DNA from: an uncultured Clostridia bacterium
GTDB lineage: Bacteria; Bacillota; Clostridia; TANB77; CAG-508
NCBI GenBank assembly: GCA_947594935.1
Contig: CANQEM010000015.1
Location: 1 to 40,860, forward strand
Direction: 5' to 3'
Length of the DNA stretch: 40,860 bases
Shown: piece by piece, positions 30,013-39,433 of the stretch
Layout: every line of letters begins with the position of its first letter
Position numbering within the stretch: the first letter of the stretch is position 1
Made by a program: the position numbers and the translations under genes
The notes under the pieces: model-generated
What the model saw: the letters and a program-made list of their open reading frames with translations, nothing else
Database searches by the model: none
What the model was told of the DNA's origin: nothing

Positions 30013-32191
30013 TTTTCATTGATAAACTTACTTTCTGTCTGTCTAAGTCTATTTTTATTACTTTGACTTTTATTATATCTCCTACTGATACTATTTCTGA
30101 TGGATTTTTAACATATTTATCACTCATTTCTGATATATGTACTAGCCCATCATGTTTTACACCAATATCAACAAAAGCTCCGAAGTCTATTACATTTCTA
30201 ACTGTTCCTGTTAATATCATGCCTACTGTTAAATCTTCCATTTTTAATACATCTGACCTTAAAATTGGTTTTGGCATATCTTCTCTTGGATCTCTACCTG
30301 GTTTTGATAGTTCTGATATTATATCTGTTAATGTCATTTCTCCTATTGCTAATTCTTTTGCTGTTTCAGCAATATTTATTTCTTTTAGTTTTTGTTGTAT
30401 TTCGCTTAATTTTTCTTTATCTTTTATGTCTTGTTTTTTAAATCCTATTTTTTCTAATAGTTTTTCTGTTGCTTCATAACTTTCTGGGTGAACTGCTGTT
30501 ATTTCAAGTGGGTTGTCACCATCTAAAATTCTCAAAAAGCCTGCACATTGTTCAAATGCTACTTTTCCTAATTTTGGTACTTTTAATAGTTCTTTTCTGT
30601 TTTTTAATTTACCGTTTTCATCTCTGTATTTTACAATATTTTTTGCTATTGTGCTGTTTATTCCTGAAACATAAGATAATAGTGATGGTGTTGCTGTGTT
30701 TACATCTACTCCTACTTTGTTAACGCTGTCTTCAACGACTCCCGTAAGGCTTTCAGCTAATCTTTTTTGGTTTACATCATGTTGATATTGTCCAACTCCT
30801 ATTGCTTTTGGGTCTATTTTTACTAGCTCTGCTAGTGGGTCTTGTAGTCTTCTTGCTATTGAAATTGCTCCTCTTATTGATACATTGATGTCTGGATATT
30901 CTTCTGTGGCTAGTTTTGATGCTGAATAAACTGATGCTCCTGCTTCACTTACTATGGCATAGTGTACGTCTCGTTTTGCTTCTTTTATCATGTCTGCTAC
31001 AAACATTTCTGATTCTCGTGATGCTGTTCCATTTCCTATTGCTATCATATCTATTTTGTCTTTTTCTATTAGTTTTAATAGTTCTTTTTTTGCTCCTTCA
31101 ACATCATTTTGTGGCTCTGTTGGATACACTGTGGTGTAGTCTAAAACTTTTCCGGTTTCATCAATTACTGCTATTTTGCATCCTGTTCTATATGCTGGGT
31201 CAAAGCCCATAACTGTTTTTCCTTTTATTGGTGCTCCAAGTAGAAGTTGCTTTGCATTTTGACCGAAAACTTTTATTGCTTTTTCTTCTGCTTTTTCTGT
31301 TAGGTCTGAACGTATTTCTCTTTCTATTGATGGCTCTGTTAGCCTTTTATAACTGTCTAATATTGTTTCTTTTAACATGTCTGTAAATTGTGTGTTTCCT
31401 TTTATAATGTCTCTTTCCATGTAGCTTAGTATTTTCTCTTCTGGTTTTTGTATTTTGACTTTTAAGTATTCCTCTTTTTCTCCTCTATTTATTGCTAATA
31501 TTCTATGGCTTGGGATATATTTGATTGGCTCTTGTTTATCATAATACATTTCATAGTTTGATTCTTTTTCTTCATCTGTTGCTTTTGTGTCTATTCCGGC
31601 TTCGCGATAGCATTGCCTTTTTATTTCTTTTCTATATTTACTATTGTCTGATATGTTTTCTGCTATGATGTCTAATGCTCCTTGAATTGCTTCTTCTGCT
31701 GTTGCTACTACCTTATCTTTGTCTTGCTTGTCTTTTTCTTCTAGTTTGTCTATATTGATATATTGTTTTGCTATTTCTTCTATTGGTGTTTTTTCTTCTT
31801 GTTGCATTATTATTTCTGCTAATGGTTCTAGTCCTTTGGCTTTTGCTACTGTTGCTCTTGTTTTCTTTTTTTGTTTATATGGGCGATATATGTCTTCTAC
31901 TTCCGCAAGGGTTTTGCATATTGCAATTGCTTGCAATATTTCGTCTGTTAGTTTGCCTTGTTCTTCAATTGATTTTATTACTTCTTCTTTTCTTTGTTCT
32001 AGGTTCCTTAGATATGTAAGTCTATCGCCTAAGTCCCTAAGGGTTTCATCACTTAGTCCACCTGTTGCTTCTTTTCTATATCTTGCAATAAATGGTATTG
32101 TATTTCCTTCATCTATTAGTTTTACTGCCGCTTCTACTTGGCTTTCTTTTATTTGCAATTCATCTGCAATTGTTTTATTGATTTTGTCCAT
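30008..32191 (-). CDS. tex: RNA-binding transcription accessory protein Tex
   Basis: 727 aa, full length. N-terminal helical region with Y-R-K-E-A-T-G-G-L (about 40-48), the RuvC-like YqgF domain (G-F-D-P-A-Y-R-T-G-C-K-I-A-V near 330), helix-hairpin-helix pairs (about 500-560), and the C-terminal S1 RNA-binding domain (V-G-M-I-L-T-G-T-V-R-N-V-I-D-F-G-A-F-V-D-I-G, about 650-725). Tex is a conserved nucleic-acid-binding factor affecting transcription of some genes. It lies 18 nt after the ABC-F gene and is probably cotranscribed. Confidence 0.95.
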   Translation of the reverse strand: MDKINKTIADELQIKESQVEAAVKLIDEGNTIPFIARYRKEATGGLSDETLRDLGDRLTYLRNLEQRKEEVIKSIEEQGKLTDEILQAIAICKTLAEVEDIYRPYKQKKKTRATVAKAKGLEPLAEIIMQQEEKTPIEEIAKQYINIDKLEEKDKQDKDKVVATAEEAIQGALDIIAENISDNSKYRKEIKRQCYREAGIDTKATDEEKESNYEMYYDKQEPIKYIPSHRILAINRGEKEEYLKVKIQKPEEKILSYMERDIIKGNTQFTDMLKETILDSYKRLTEPSIEREIRSDLTEKAEEKAIKVFGQNAKQLLLGAPIKGKTVMGFDPAYRTGCKIAVIDETGKVLDYTTVYPTEPQNDVEGAKKELLKLIEKDKIDMIAIGNGTASRESEMFVADMIKEAKRDVHYAIVSEAGASVYSASKLATEEYPDINVSIRGAISIARRLQDPLAELVKIDPKAIGVGQYQHDVNQKRLAESLTGVVEDSVNKVGVDVNTATPSLLSYVSGINSTIAKNIVKYRDENGKLKNRKELLKVPKLGKVAFEQCAGFLRILDGDNPLEITAVHPESYEATEKLLEKIGFKKQDIKDKEKLSEIQQKLKEINIAETAKELAIGEMTLTDIISELSKPGRDPREDMPKPILRSDVLKMEDLTVGMILTGTVRNVIDFGAFVDIGVKHDGLVHISEMSDKYVKNPSEIVSVGDIIKVKVIKIDLDRQKVSLSMKI

Positions 32192-32209
32192 ATTTTTTCT
32201 CTCTTTCTT

Positions 32210-33793
32210 CTATTCAATTTCTAAGTATTCGTTATATGTTACTTCTTTATCTACTATTTTTCCGTCTGATTTTATATCTATAATACGGTTTGCAACTGTT
32301 TGCATTAGTTGGTGGTCGTGTGATGTGAATATGATGTTTCCTTTAAAATTTTGCATTCCGTTATTAAGTGCTGTTATGCTTTCCATGTCTAAATGGTTTG
32401 TTGGTTCATCAAAAATTAAGAAGTTTGCACCTGATAGCATCATTTTTGATAATACACATCTTACTTTTTCACCACCTGATAGCACTTCTACATTTTTTAG
32501 TGCTTCATCTCCTGAAAATAGCATTCTTCCTAAAAAGCTTCTTACGTATGTTTCGTCTGGGTCTTTTGAGTATTTTCTTAACCATTCTGTGATGTTTTCT
32601 TCTGTTTCAAATAGATAGTTGTTATCTTTTGGAAAATAGTTTTGTGTTATTGTTGTTCCCCAGATGATTTCTCCGGAATCTGGTTTGAGTTCTCCGGCTA
32701 TAATTTGAAATAGTGCTGTTTTTGCATTTTCATTGTCTGCTAATATTGCTATTTTATTGTTTTGCTTAAATGTAAAGCTTACATTGTCTAATAGTTTAAC
32801 TCCGTCTATTGTTTTTGATATGTTTTTTATTTGTAATATTTCTTTTCCTGGTTCTCTATCTGGTTTGAAATCAATATATGGGTATTTTCTGTTTGATGGT
32901 TTGATTTCTTCTAGTTGAATTTTTTCAAGTGTTTTTTTCCTTGATGTTGCTTGTTTTGATTTTGATGCGTTTGCACTAAATCTGGCTATGAAGTCTTGTA
33001 GTTCTTTTATTTTTTCTTCTTTCTTCTTGTTTTGCTCTCTTGCTTGTTTTAGTGCTAGTTGACTAGATTCATACCAGAAATCGTAGTTTCCTGGATAAAG
33101 TGTGATTTTTCCAAAGTCAACATCTGCTATATATGTGCATACTTTGTTTAAGAAATATCTGTCATGTGATACTACTATGACGGTATTTTCGTAATTTATT
33201 AAAAATTCTTGTAACCAGTTTATGCTTTTTAAATCTAGGTCGTTTGTTGGCTCATCTAGAAGTAGTACGTCTGGGTTTCCAAATAGACTTTGGGCTAATA
33301 GAATTTTGACTTTTTCACGTGGTTCGATTTCTTTCATGTATTTATAATGTTCATCTGGGCTGATTCCTAAGTCGTTTAATAGCATTGCTGCATCTGATTC
33401 TGCATTCCAACCGTCTAGTTCTGCAAATTTTTCTTCTAATTTTGCTGCTTTCATTCCATCTTCTTCTGAAAAGTCTGGTTTACTGTATATTGCATCTTTT
33501 TCTTTCATGATGTCATATAGTTCTTTGTTCCCCATGATTACTGTGTCTATTACTGTATATTCTTCATAAGCAAAGTGGTCTTGTTTTAAGATTGAAAGTC
33601 TTGCGCCTTTTTCTAAACTGACATCTCCTTTGCTTGGCTCTAATTCTCCTGATAATACTTTTAAAAATGTTGATTTTCCTGCTCCATTTGCTCCGATAAT
33701 TCCATAGCAGTTTCCTTTTGTGAATTTTATATTTACGTCTTCAAATAGAACTCTTTTTCCAAACCTTACGGTTACACCATTTGTGGTTAACAT
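32210..33793 (-). CDS. ABC-F family ATPase (YkpA/YbiT subgroup)
   Basis: 527 aa with two ABC domains and no membrane segments; ABC-F proteins act on ribosomes. Domain 1: Walker A G-A-N-G-A-G-K-S-T (about 36-44) and L-L-D-E-P-T-N-D-L-D-L. Domain 2 has a degenerate P-loop, A-D-N-E-N-A-K-T-A-L, in place of GxxGxGK(S/T), but keeps L-S-G-G-E-K and F-D-E-P-T-N-H-L-D. This asymmetry is, as far as I recall, a subgroup feature rather than damage. Linker about 240-300 rich in Lys/Glu. Not an obvious antibiotic-resistance member. Confidence 0.92.
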   Translation of the reverse strand: MLTTNGVTVRFGKRVLFEDVNIKFTKGNCYGIIGANGAGKSTFLKVLSGELEPSKGDVSLEKGARLSILKQDHFAYEEYTVIDTVIMGNKELYDIMKEKDAIYSKPDFSEEDGMKAAKLEEKFAELDGWNAESDAAMLLNDLGISPDEHYKYMKEIEPREKVKILLAQSLFGNPDVLLLDEPTNDLDLKSINWLQEFLINYENTVIVVSHDRYFLNKVCTYIADVDFGKITLYPGNYDFWYESSQLALKQAREQNKKKEEKIKELQDFIARFSANASKSKQATSRKKTLEKIQLEEIKPSNRKYPYIDFKPDREPGKEILQIKNISKTIDGVKLLDNVSFTFKQNNKIAILADNENAKTALFQIIAGELKPDSGEIIWGTTITQNYFPKDNNYLFETEENITEWLRKYSKDPDETYVRSFLGRMLFSGDEALKNVEVLSGGEKVRCVLSKMMLSGANFLIFDEPTNHLDMESITALNNGMQNFKGNIIFTSHDHQLMQTVANRIIDIKSDGKIVDKEVTYNEYLEIE

Positions 33794-33863
33794 GGTTTTC
33801 CTCCTTTTTGTTTTTGTACTTGATTATTATATATTATTTACTTAGTTTTTTCAAGTGTTCTAG

Positions 33864-33892
33864 TTGCAAAAAGTCTTTTTTAGTGCTATAAT
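33864..33892 (+). promoter_or_regulatory. Sigma-A promoter of metK
   Basis: TTGCAA (33864-33869), 17-bp spacer, TATAAT (33887-33892), 34 nt before the start. The leader is too short for a SAM riboswitch. Confidence 0.7.
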
Positions 33893-33926
33893 GGTTTAGA
33901 TTTTTAACTAGGAAGGAAGAAATAAT

Positions 33927-35060
33927 ATGAGTAAGTATTTTTTTACGAGTGAAAGTGTTACAGAAGGTCATCCAGATAAATTGTGTGATTATATTTCTGA
34001 TAGTATATTAGATGCGTATTTGGAGAGTGATCCTAATGCGAGGGTGGCAATGGAGACTTTTGCTGCTAAGAATGAAATAACAATTGCTGGGCAAGTGACT
34101 TCATCTGCTAAAATTGGTTTAGGTGAAATTGAAAATATTGTAAGAGCTGCTATAAAAGAGATTGGATATAATAATAGTGAAATTGATATTGATTATGCTA
34201 CTTGCAAAGTCAATACAAATATAACTGAACAGAGTGCTGATATTGCCTTAGGTGTTGATATTGGTGGTGCTGGTGATCAAGGTATAATGTTTGGATATGC
34301 AACAGATGAAACTTCAAATTACATGCCTTACCCTATTGCTGTTGCTCATAAGTTAGCTAAGAAATTGACAGATGTTAGGAAAAATGGTGTTATTCCATAT
34401 TTGAGGCCAGATGGCAAAACGCAAGTAACCGTAGAGTATGAGAATGATATTCCTAAACGTGTTGAAACTGTTTTGATTTCAACACAACATACGGCTGATG
34501 TTGATTTGGATACAATAAAGCAAGATGTAAAAAAATATGTAATCAATGATGTTATTCCTCAAAATATGATGGATGATAATACTAAAATTTATATCAATCC
34601 TACTGGTCGTTTTATTATTGGTGGTCCTCTTGGTGATACTGGTTTGACTGGTAGAAAGATTATTGTTGATACTTATGGTGGTATGGCAAGGCATGGTGGT
34701 GGTGCTTTTTCTGGAAAAGATCCTAGCAAGGTGGATAGGTCTGGTGCATATATGTTGAGACATATTGCTAAAAATGTTGTTGCAAATAATTTGGCGAAGA
34801 AATGTGAAATTCAGATTTCTTATGCAATTGGTATGAAAGAGCCTTTGTCAATTTGGATAAATACTTATGGTACAAATACTGTTCCGGAAAGTGATATAAT
34901 TAGAATTATTAAGGAAAATTTTGATTTAACTCTTGATGGTATTATTAAATATTTAGATTTGAGAAAGCCTATTTATAGGGAAACTACAAATTATGGTCAT
35001 TTTGGTAAAGATTATCTTCCTTGGGAAAAAATAGTGAATTTTAAAAACCTTACTAATTAA
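33927..35060 (+). CDS. metK: S-adenosylmethionine synthetase
   Basis: Makes S-adenosylmethionine from methionine and ATP. The 377 aa have [11 protein letters not shown] (8-18), the [14 protein letters not shown]-binding motif (about 112-122) and the [17 protein letters not shown]-loop-like motif (about 253-268). Slightly shorter at the C-terminus than the E. coli enzyme but complete. AGGAAGGA precedes ATG; the stop lies in the loop of the terminator. Confidence 0.97.
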   Translation: MSKYFFTSESVTEGHPDKLCDYISDSILDAYLESDPNARVAMETFAAKNEITIAGQVTSSAKIGLGEIENIVRAAIKEIGYNNSEIDIDYATCKVNTNITEQSADIALGVDIGGAGDQGIMFGYATDETSNYMPYPIAVAHKLAKKLTDVRKNGVIPYLRPDGKTQVTVEYENDIPKRVETVLISTQHTADVDLDTIKQDVKKYVINDVIPQNMMDDNTKIYINPTGRFIIGGPLGDTGLTGRKIIVDTYGGMARHGGGAFSGKDPSKVDRSGAYMLRHIAKNVVANNLAKKCEIQISYAIGMKEPLSIWINTYGTNTVPESDIIRIIKENFDLTLDGIIKYLDLRKPIYRETTNYGHFGKDYLPWEKIVNFKNLTN

Positions 35061-35074
35061 GTAAGGTTTTTTAG
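35044..35074. terminator. Terminator shared by metK and the CapA-like gene
   Basis: AAAACCTTACT / AGTAAGGTTTT stem (35044-35054, 35060-35070) then T-run. The metK stop codon lies in it, and the convergent gene ends at 35071. Confidence 0.8.
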
Positions 35075-36336
35075 AAGTTTTCGCCTATGATTGATTTTAT
35101 TTTTTCTAATTGCGTTTTTAAGTCTTCGTATTTTGCATTACCTATTGTTTTGTCTGTGCCGTTTTCGTAGTTTTCAATTCTTTTTTCTATGTCTAATACT
35201 TTGAATTTATGTGTTGCTACATTTGTGTTTTTGTACATATTTATAGGGATATAGTTGATATTATCAATTGAAATTTTTCCTTTACTATCACAGGTGATGT
35301 CTAGGTTTAATATGATGGAGTTAAGTGTGTTTTCTGCATTTTGGTCACAGATAAAGTTGCCTAGTGCATAGATTACAAAGCATTCTTTTTCAGTTCCGTC
35401 TGGCATTTTTACTGTTCTTTTTTCCATTGGTTCTAGTGTGTGTGGGTGATTTCCTAAGATGATGTCAGCTCCGTTTTGGAATAGGAAGTCTGCTAGTTCT
35501 TCTTGTTCGTCATTTGCTGTTGTTCTGTATTCTGTTCCCCAGTGCATACATGCAACTATCATTTCTGCACCTTCTGCTTTTGCTTGTTCTAGTTGAGTTT
35601 TCATTACGTCTTTATCAATTAAGTTTACGCAAAATGGTTTGTCACTTGGAAGCGGAATTCCGTTTGTTCCGTAAGTGTAATTTAAAAATGCAATTTTTAC
35701 TCCGTTGATTTCTTTGTATAAGATTTTTTCGCTGTCTTCTTTTGTTTTGTATGTGCCTAGGTGGTCTAGGTTGTAATATTCTAAGACATCTATTGTTCTT
35801 GATAGCCCTGAATATCCTTTGTCTAAGCAGTGGTTTCCTGAGGTTGATAGAATATCGACTCCTATGTTGCTTATAGCTTCTGCTAGGGCATCTGGTGAGT
35901 TAAATGTTGGGTAATTACTATATCCTGCTTCTTTGCCTGCAAAACTGGTTTCTAGGCTTCCTATTGTTATGTCTGGTGTTTGAAGGTATTGTGCTATATC
36001 TTCAAATACATAAGAGAAGTCGTAGTCATCAGTTGCGCTGTTGTATGCGTCCATGTATTGTGTGTTGTGGCACATTACATCTCCTATTGCGCATAAGGTG
36101 AATGTGCGTGATTTTTGTGGTTCTTCGCTTGTGGCTAGGTTTGATATTTTTTGGATGTCTTGTTCAATTGCTTGTTGTGATGTTTTCATGATGAGTATTT
36201 TTGTCCATGAAAAAGCAAGTAAAAATATAAGAAATAAAATTAGGCATATACATAATACTGTTGATGTTTTTACTCTTAAAATGCGCTGTATTAGTGATAA
36301 GTTGTTATTTCTTCTATTTCGAGAGTTTCTTGCCAT
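35071..36336 (-). CDS. CapA family (poly-gamma-glutamate synthesis type) metallophosphatase-fold protein
   Basis: 421 aa. N-terminal basic stretch and one membrane helix (about 26-48, V-L-C-I-C-L-I-L-F-L-I-F-L-L), then an extracytoplasmic PGA_cap domain: A-I-G-D-V-M (metal-binding start), G-S-L-E-T, S-T-S-G-N-H-C-L-D-K-G, C-M-H-W-G-T-E-Y and L-G-N-H-P-H. Related to CapA of Bacillus, but no capBCE genes are adjacent, so poly-gamma-glutamate production should not be assumed. AGAGGTG precedes the ATG. Confidence 0.9.
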   Translation of the reverse strand: MARNSRNRRNNNLSLIQRILRVKTSTVLCICLILFLIFLLAFSWTKILIMKTSQQAIEQDIQKISNLATSEEPQKSRTFTLCAIGDVMCHNTQYMDAYNSATDDYDFSYVFEDIAQYLQTPDITIGSLETSFAGKEAGYSNYPTFNSPDALAEAISNIGVDILSTSGNHCLDKGYSGLSRTIDVLEYYNLDHLGTYKTKEDSEKILYKEINGVKIAFLNYTYGTNGIPLPSDKPFCVNLIDKDVMKTQLEQAKAEGAEMIVACMHWGTEYRTTANDEQEELADFLFQNGADIILGNHPHTLEPMEKRTVKMPDGTEKECFVIYALGNFICDQNAENTLNSIILNLDITCDSKGKISIDNINYIPINMYKNTNVATHKFKVLDIEKRIENYENGTDKTIGNAKYEDLKTQLEKIKSIIGENF

Positions 36337-36464
36337 ATAAACACCTCTTTTCCGTTCTTTTTTATCAAGTTATCATAAATTTTAAAAAAAATCAATTAAA
36401 ATGAATAAAAATTTGAAAAAAACATAAAATAATAAAAAAGTTTGAAAGAGAGGGAAGTTTGTTT

Positions 36465-36653
36465 ATGAAGATTATTGATAAAATTGCTTTGGTTTTAGTT
36501 GTTATTGGTGCAATAAATTGGGGCTTAATTGGGTTGTTTAATTTTAATTTAGTTGCTGCAATTTTTGGTGATATGACGGCTTTATCAAGAATTATTTATG
36601 GTTTAGTTGGTATTTCTGGTCTTTGGGGAATTAAGTTATTGTTTGAAGATTAA
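36465..36653 (+). CDS. DUF378 small membrane protein
   Basis: The start is placed at ATG 36465 (62 aa), about 10 nt after GAGAGGGA; an upstream TTG at 36459 is too close. Two hydrophobic helices with the family pattern A-L-V-L-V-V-I-G-A-I-N-W-G-L-I-G-L-F and I-I-Y-G-L-V-G-I-S-G-L-W-G. Widespread in Firmicutes; function unknown. Confidence 0.9.
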   Translation: MKIIDKIALVLVVIGAINWGLIGLFNFNLVAAIFGDMTALSRIIYGLVGISGLWGIKLLFED

Positions 36654-36666
36654 GTTAATAAATAGT

Positions 36667-36700
36667 CCCTCTTTGTTTTTGCAAAGAGGGTTCTTTTTTG
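36667..36700 (+). terminator. Terminator after the DUF378 gene
   Basis: CCCTCTTTG / CAAAGAGGG stem then TTCTTTTTT. Confidence 0.85.
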
Positions 36701-36706
36701 TTTTTA

Positions 36707-36955
36707 TTATTTTGATGATAATTTTTTTGTTGATTTTACTAATAAAATAATGTCTATAATTAGTGGTATTCCACATGTTATAAGTATAAATATTAGGTCT
36801 ACTCTGAATTGGTCAAACCAGTTATGGGCATCTGTTCCTAATGTTGGATGTGGATAGTTCATTTGCATACATTTTACTGCATCAAAAATTATATATATGA
36901 TAAATGCTACTAATATTGTTATGGTAATGTATTTTATTATTTGCCATTTTTTCAT
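36707..36955 (-). CDS. Hypothetical two-helix membrane protein
   Basis: 82 aa starting M-K-K-W-Q-I-I-K-Y, with helices at about 8-26 (I-T-I-T-I-L-V-A-F-I-I-Y-I-I) and 52-72 (D-L-I-F-I-L-I-T-C-G-I-P-L-I-I-D-I-I-L-L) around a loop containing D-A-H-N-W-F-D-Q-F. AAGGAG with good spacing precedes the ATG. No family recognised. Confidence 0.65.
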   Translation of the reverse strand: MKKWQIIKYITITILVAFIIYIIFDAVKCMQMNYPHPTLGTDAHNWFDQFRVDLIFILITCGIPLIIDIILLVKSTKKLSSK

Positions 36956-37118
36956 ATTATTTTCTCCTTTATTTATTTTTTTCTCATATTCTTAAACTTT
37001 GATTATAATATCATTTATTTGTTTTATTATCAATACTTTTTATTATATTTCTGGTTTCTTATAAATCCTAGTATAAAAAAATGTTATTATAGCTAGCAAC
37101 TAACCAGTCTAGCAAATG
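36956..37118. other. Gap, nothing further seen
   Basis: A/T-rich spacer between the small membrane protein and the tRNA-Lys terminator; no ORF or RNA motif found. Confidence 0.4.
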
Positions 37119-37152
37119 AAATATCCTCCGGCTAAGTCGGAGGATATTTATT
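37119..37152 (-). terminator. Terminator of tRNA-Lys
   Basis: AAATATCCTCCG / CGGAGGATATTT stem directly beyond the tRNA 3' end; short T-run. Confidence 0.7.
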
Positions 37153-37154
37153 TT

Positions 37155-37230
37155 TGGTGAGCCATAGAGGGTTCGAACCTCCGACCGTCAGATTAAGAGT
37201 CTGCTGCTCTACCAGCTGAGCTAATGGCCC
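37155..37230 (-). tRNA. tRNA-Lys (anticodon CTT)
   Basis: 76 nt with encoded CCA. Acceptor GGGCCAT/ATGGCTC (one G-U pair), D-stem GCTC/GAGC, anticodon loop CTCTTAA giving CTT, T-arm GAGG-TTCGAAC-CCTC. The first anticodon-stem pair (G-A) is mismatched. Confidence 0.95.
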
Positions 37231-37250
37231 TTTTAATTTCGCGCATAATT

Positions 37251-37280
37251 ATTATAATACTTTTTTTGTGAATTTGTCAA
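37251..37280 (-). promoter_or_regulatory. Sigma-A promoter of tRNA-Lys
   Basis: Minus strand: TTGACA (37280-37275), 18-bp spacer, TATAAT (37256-37251). Confidence 0.75.
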
Positions 37281-37284
37281 TACT

Positions 37285-37320
37285 AAAAGGACTTAATTTG
37301 CTAATTAAGTCCTTTTGTTT
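37285..37320 (-). terminator. Terminator after the VanW/G5 gene
   Basis: AAAAGGACTTAATT / AATTAAGTCCTTTT near-perfect inverted repeat immediately beyond the stop at 37320. Confidence 0.75.
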
Positions 37321-39185
37321 TAATTTGTTCCACTATTTTCTCCTTGATTGCTTTCTGTTGATGGTTCTGATGGTTCTGATGGTGTTGTTGGTGTTGTAGC
37401 TTCGGGTTGCTGCGATGTATCTGTTTGAGGAGTTGTTTGTGTTTGTGTTGTTGTATCTGTACTTGGTGTTTGTTGTGTACTTGGAGTTGTTGTGCTTGTT
37501 GTTGCTTGACCTTTCGTTCCTCTTATTATGATTTTTTGCATTGGATCATAAGTATCTCTTGATAATACTGTTGTTGATACTATTTTTCCGTTTAGCATTT
37601 TATACATATATGTTTCTGTTTTTCTTCCATTTGCACCTTTTTGTTTTACAACTTCTACTCCTGGTGCAAGTGTTGGGTCATCAATATATTTGGTTGATGT
37701 TGGTAATGTTGATATTGTTACTGTTCTAAATGAAAATGTGTATTCTTCCGCTTCTTTTATTCCATATATTGATACTGTTGCTACTCCATTTTTAGCTGAT
37801 GCTACTATTTTTATCGGATATTTTCTTGTGTTTTTGAATTTAAAATCTGTGGTTCCATATACAACTGTTGCATCCATCCCTGCTTCAACGTAAGATGTTA
37901 CAAATTGATGATTTCTTCTTTCTACTATTCCTAAGTTTGCTCTTAATACTGCATTATATAGTGTTGATGATATTTGGCATATTCCTCCACCTATTCCATC
38001 GACAACTTCTCCTGCTGAATATACTTTTGCATTTTTATATCCTGTTGCTGCTGAACGTGGTCCTAGTGTTTTATTATATGAAAATGTTTCACCTGCTAAT
38101 ACTACTTTTCCATTGATTTTTTCACATGCTAATCTTAAATTTGTAGTTCTGTCAACATCTCCTCCATCATAATTTGTTTTAAATGTTCCTAATTGATCTG
38201 GAAATGCTTCTGTTCCTATTTGGTCTGTTGTTACTTTTGGTTTTGTTATTATTAAATCAATTACATATTCTTCTTGGTCAGTTTCTAGTAGTTGTCTTGC
38301 TGCTTCTACATCAAAGTCTACTCCTTCTACTTCTGGATAAATTGTAAATGGGTCTTTTGTGTAGTACGCATCTTTTACTTCTTTATATACTTCTGTATGA
38401 ATTTTATCTATGTCGATTTTTGCTGGTGTGGCTTTTTGAACTGGTATGTTTATTGCTTTATTTGTTATTTCTATGTTGTCAAGTTGATTTTTTATTTTTT
38501 CTAGCATTGCGTCTGAATCAATTTTGATTCCTTCTTGCCCTTTTGTTATTTTTAGTTTGCCGTCTTCTATATAATATGCTGATTCTACCATAACTCCTGG
38601 TAAGTTTGTGCCGATGTCTTCTATCGTTTTTCTTGCTATTTCTTCGTTTAACTGCATTTCTACTTTGAAGTCTGTTTTACCTAACATTGCCCATAATATT
38701 TTGTAATTATTTATAAAAATGTTGTCTTCACGTCCTATGCTGATTGCTTTGTCTACTGCTTCGTCTATTTTGTATGTTGTTTCTAGTACGGTCGCGTTTA
38801 TTGTTGTTTCGTATTCTGTGTATTGGGCTGGTATCTCTTTTTCTAGTTTTTCTTTATAAATATTTTCTAGTTTTTCTTTTGCTGCACTTTTTGATAATCC
38901 TGATACATCGATTCCTTCAATTTTTACACCTGATACTATGCTTGTTTTATTCATGTTCAATAGTGCAAATATTGTGGATACTAATGCTACTATTGCTATT
39001 GTAATTACTGTTGCAATTATTAGAATTTTCCTTATTTTTCTTTTCTTTTTGGTTCTTTCAACCATTTTTTCTAGATTGCGTTCTACTTTTTTTGGTTCGT
39101 TTTTTATTTGTTTAAATTTTGCTTCTGATTCTTCTGGTTTTTCCTCTGTTTCTTTCTTTTCTTCTTTTATTTTTTCTTTTCCCAT
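37320..39185 (-). CDS. VanW family protein with peptidoglycan-binding-like and G5 domains
   Basis: The start is ATG 39185 (621 aa); the longer frame opens at a TTG inside the GAGGGGG ribosome site. Long Lys/Glu-rich cytoplasmic N-terminus (1-50), a membrane helix (about 57-78, I-L-I-I-A-T-V-I-T-I-A-I-V-A-L-V), two PG_binding_4/YoaR-like domains (about 85-320), the VanW domain (T-N-Y-D-G-G-D-V-D-R-T-T-N-L, G-E-T-F-S-Y-N, G-I-G-G-G-I-C-Q-I-S-S-T-L-Y), a G5-like domain (about 465-560) and a Thr/Gln/Ser/Pro-rich tail of about 65 residues. A wall-facing protein; despite the name there is no link to vancomycin resistance here. Confidence 0.92.
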   Translation of the reverse strand: MGKEKIKEEKKETEEKPEESEAKFKQIKNEPKKVERNLEKMVERTKKKRKIRKILIIATVITIAIVALVSTIFALLNMNKTSIVSGVKIEGIDVSGLSKSAAKEKLENIYKEKLEKEIPAQYTEYETTINATVLETTYKIDEAVDKAISIGREDNIFINNYKILWAMLGKTDFKVEMQLNEEIARKTIEDIGTNLPGVMVESAYYIEDGKLKITKGQEGIKIDSDAMLEKIKNQLDNIEITNKAINIPVQKATPAKIDIDKIHTEVYKEVKDAYYTKDPFTIYPEVEGVDFDVEAARQLLETDQEEYVIDLIITKPKVTTDQIGTEAFPDQLGTFKTNYDGGDVDRTTNLRLACEKINGKVVLAGETFSYNKTLGPRSAATGYKNAKVYSAGEVVDGIGGGICQISSTLYNAVLRANLGIVERRNHQFVTSYVEAGMDATVVYGTTDFKFKNTRKYPIKIVASAKNGVATVSIYGIKEAEEYTFSFRTVTISTLPTSTKYIDDPTLAPGVEVVKQKGANGRKTETYMYKMLNGKIVSTTVLSRDTYDPMQKIIIRGTKGQATTSTTTPSTQQTPSTDTTTQTQTTPQTDTSQQPEATTPTTPSEPSEPSTESNQGENSGTN

Positions 39186-39390
39186 AGTTATCCCCCTCAA
39201 TCTTCTTTTTTATATTATCATAAAAAAGTTTTTTTTACAATATTTTTGCATTATTTTTTATTTTGTAATAATTTCTTGTAATCCTTTATTTAATAGTATG
39301 TTCATTGTTGTGTTTTATTCGTTTTTTAATTTTTTGACATTTTTTTTGAAAATTTTTAAAAAAGTACTTGAACATTGTCAATTTTAATAT

Positions 39391-39396
39391 TATAAT
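39391..39396 (+). promoter_or_regulatory. Promoter of the CBM25-like gene (-10 element)
   Basis: TATAAT at 39391-39396, with TTGAAC at 39368-39373 as -35 and a 17-bp spacer. It decides the start: ORFs opening further upstream would begin before the transcript. Confidence 0.6.
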
Positions 39397-39433
39397 GTTG
39401 GTAGCAAAAGATAAGCAAAGGGAGTTTTCGAAA

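Noticed and set aside
31719..32618. 299-codon plus-strand ORF opposite tex and the ABC-F gene
   Set aside because: Spans the ends of two convincing minus-strand genes; Ser/Phe/Leu-rich shadow composition and no ribosome site.
32700..32780. Damaged second ATPase domain in the ABC-F gene
   Set aside because: The P-loop is unusual, but the signature and Walker B motifs are intact, and this asymmetry is, as far as I recall, a feature of this ABC-F subgroup.
33893..33926. SAM riboswitch upstream of metK
   Set aside because: Only about 34 nt separate the -10 box from the start codon, far too short for a known SAM riboswitch.
35071..36336. Poly-gamma-glutamate capsule operon
   Set aside because: Only a CapA-like protein is present; no capB, capC or capE neighbours.
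37320..39185. Vancomycin resistance gene
   Set aside because: VanW-domain proteins with G5 and YoaR domains are common wall proteins; no vanHAX-type genes are present.
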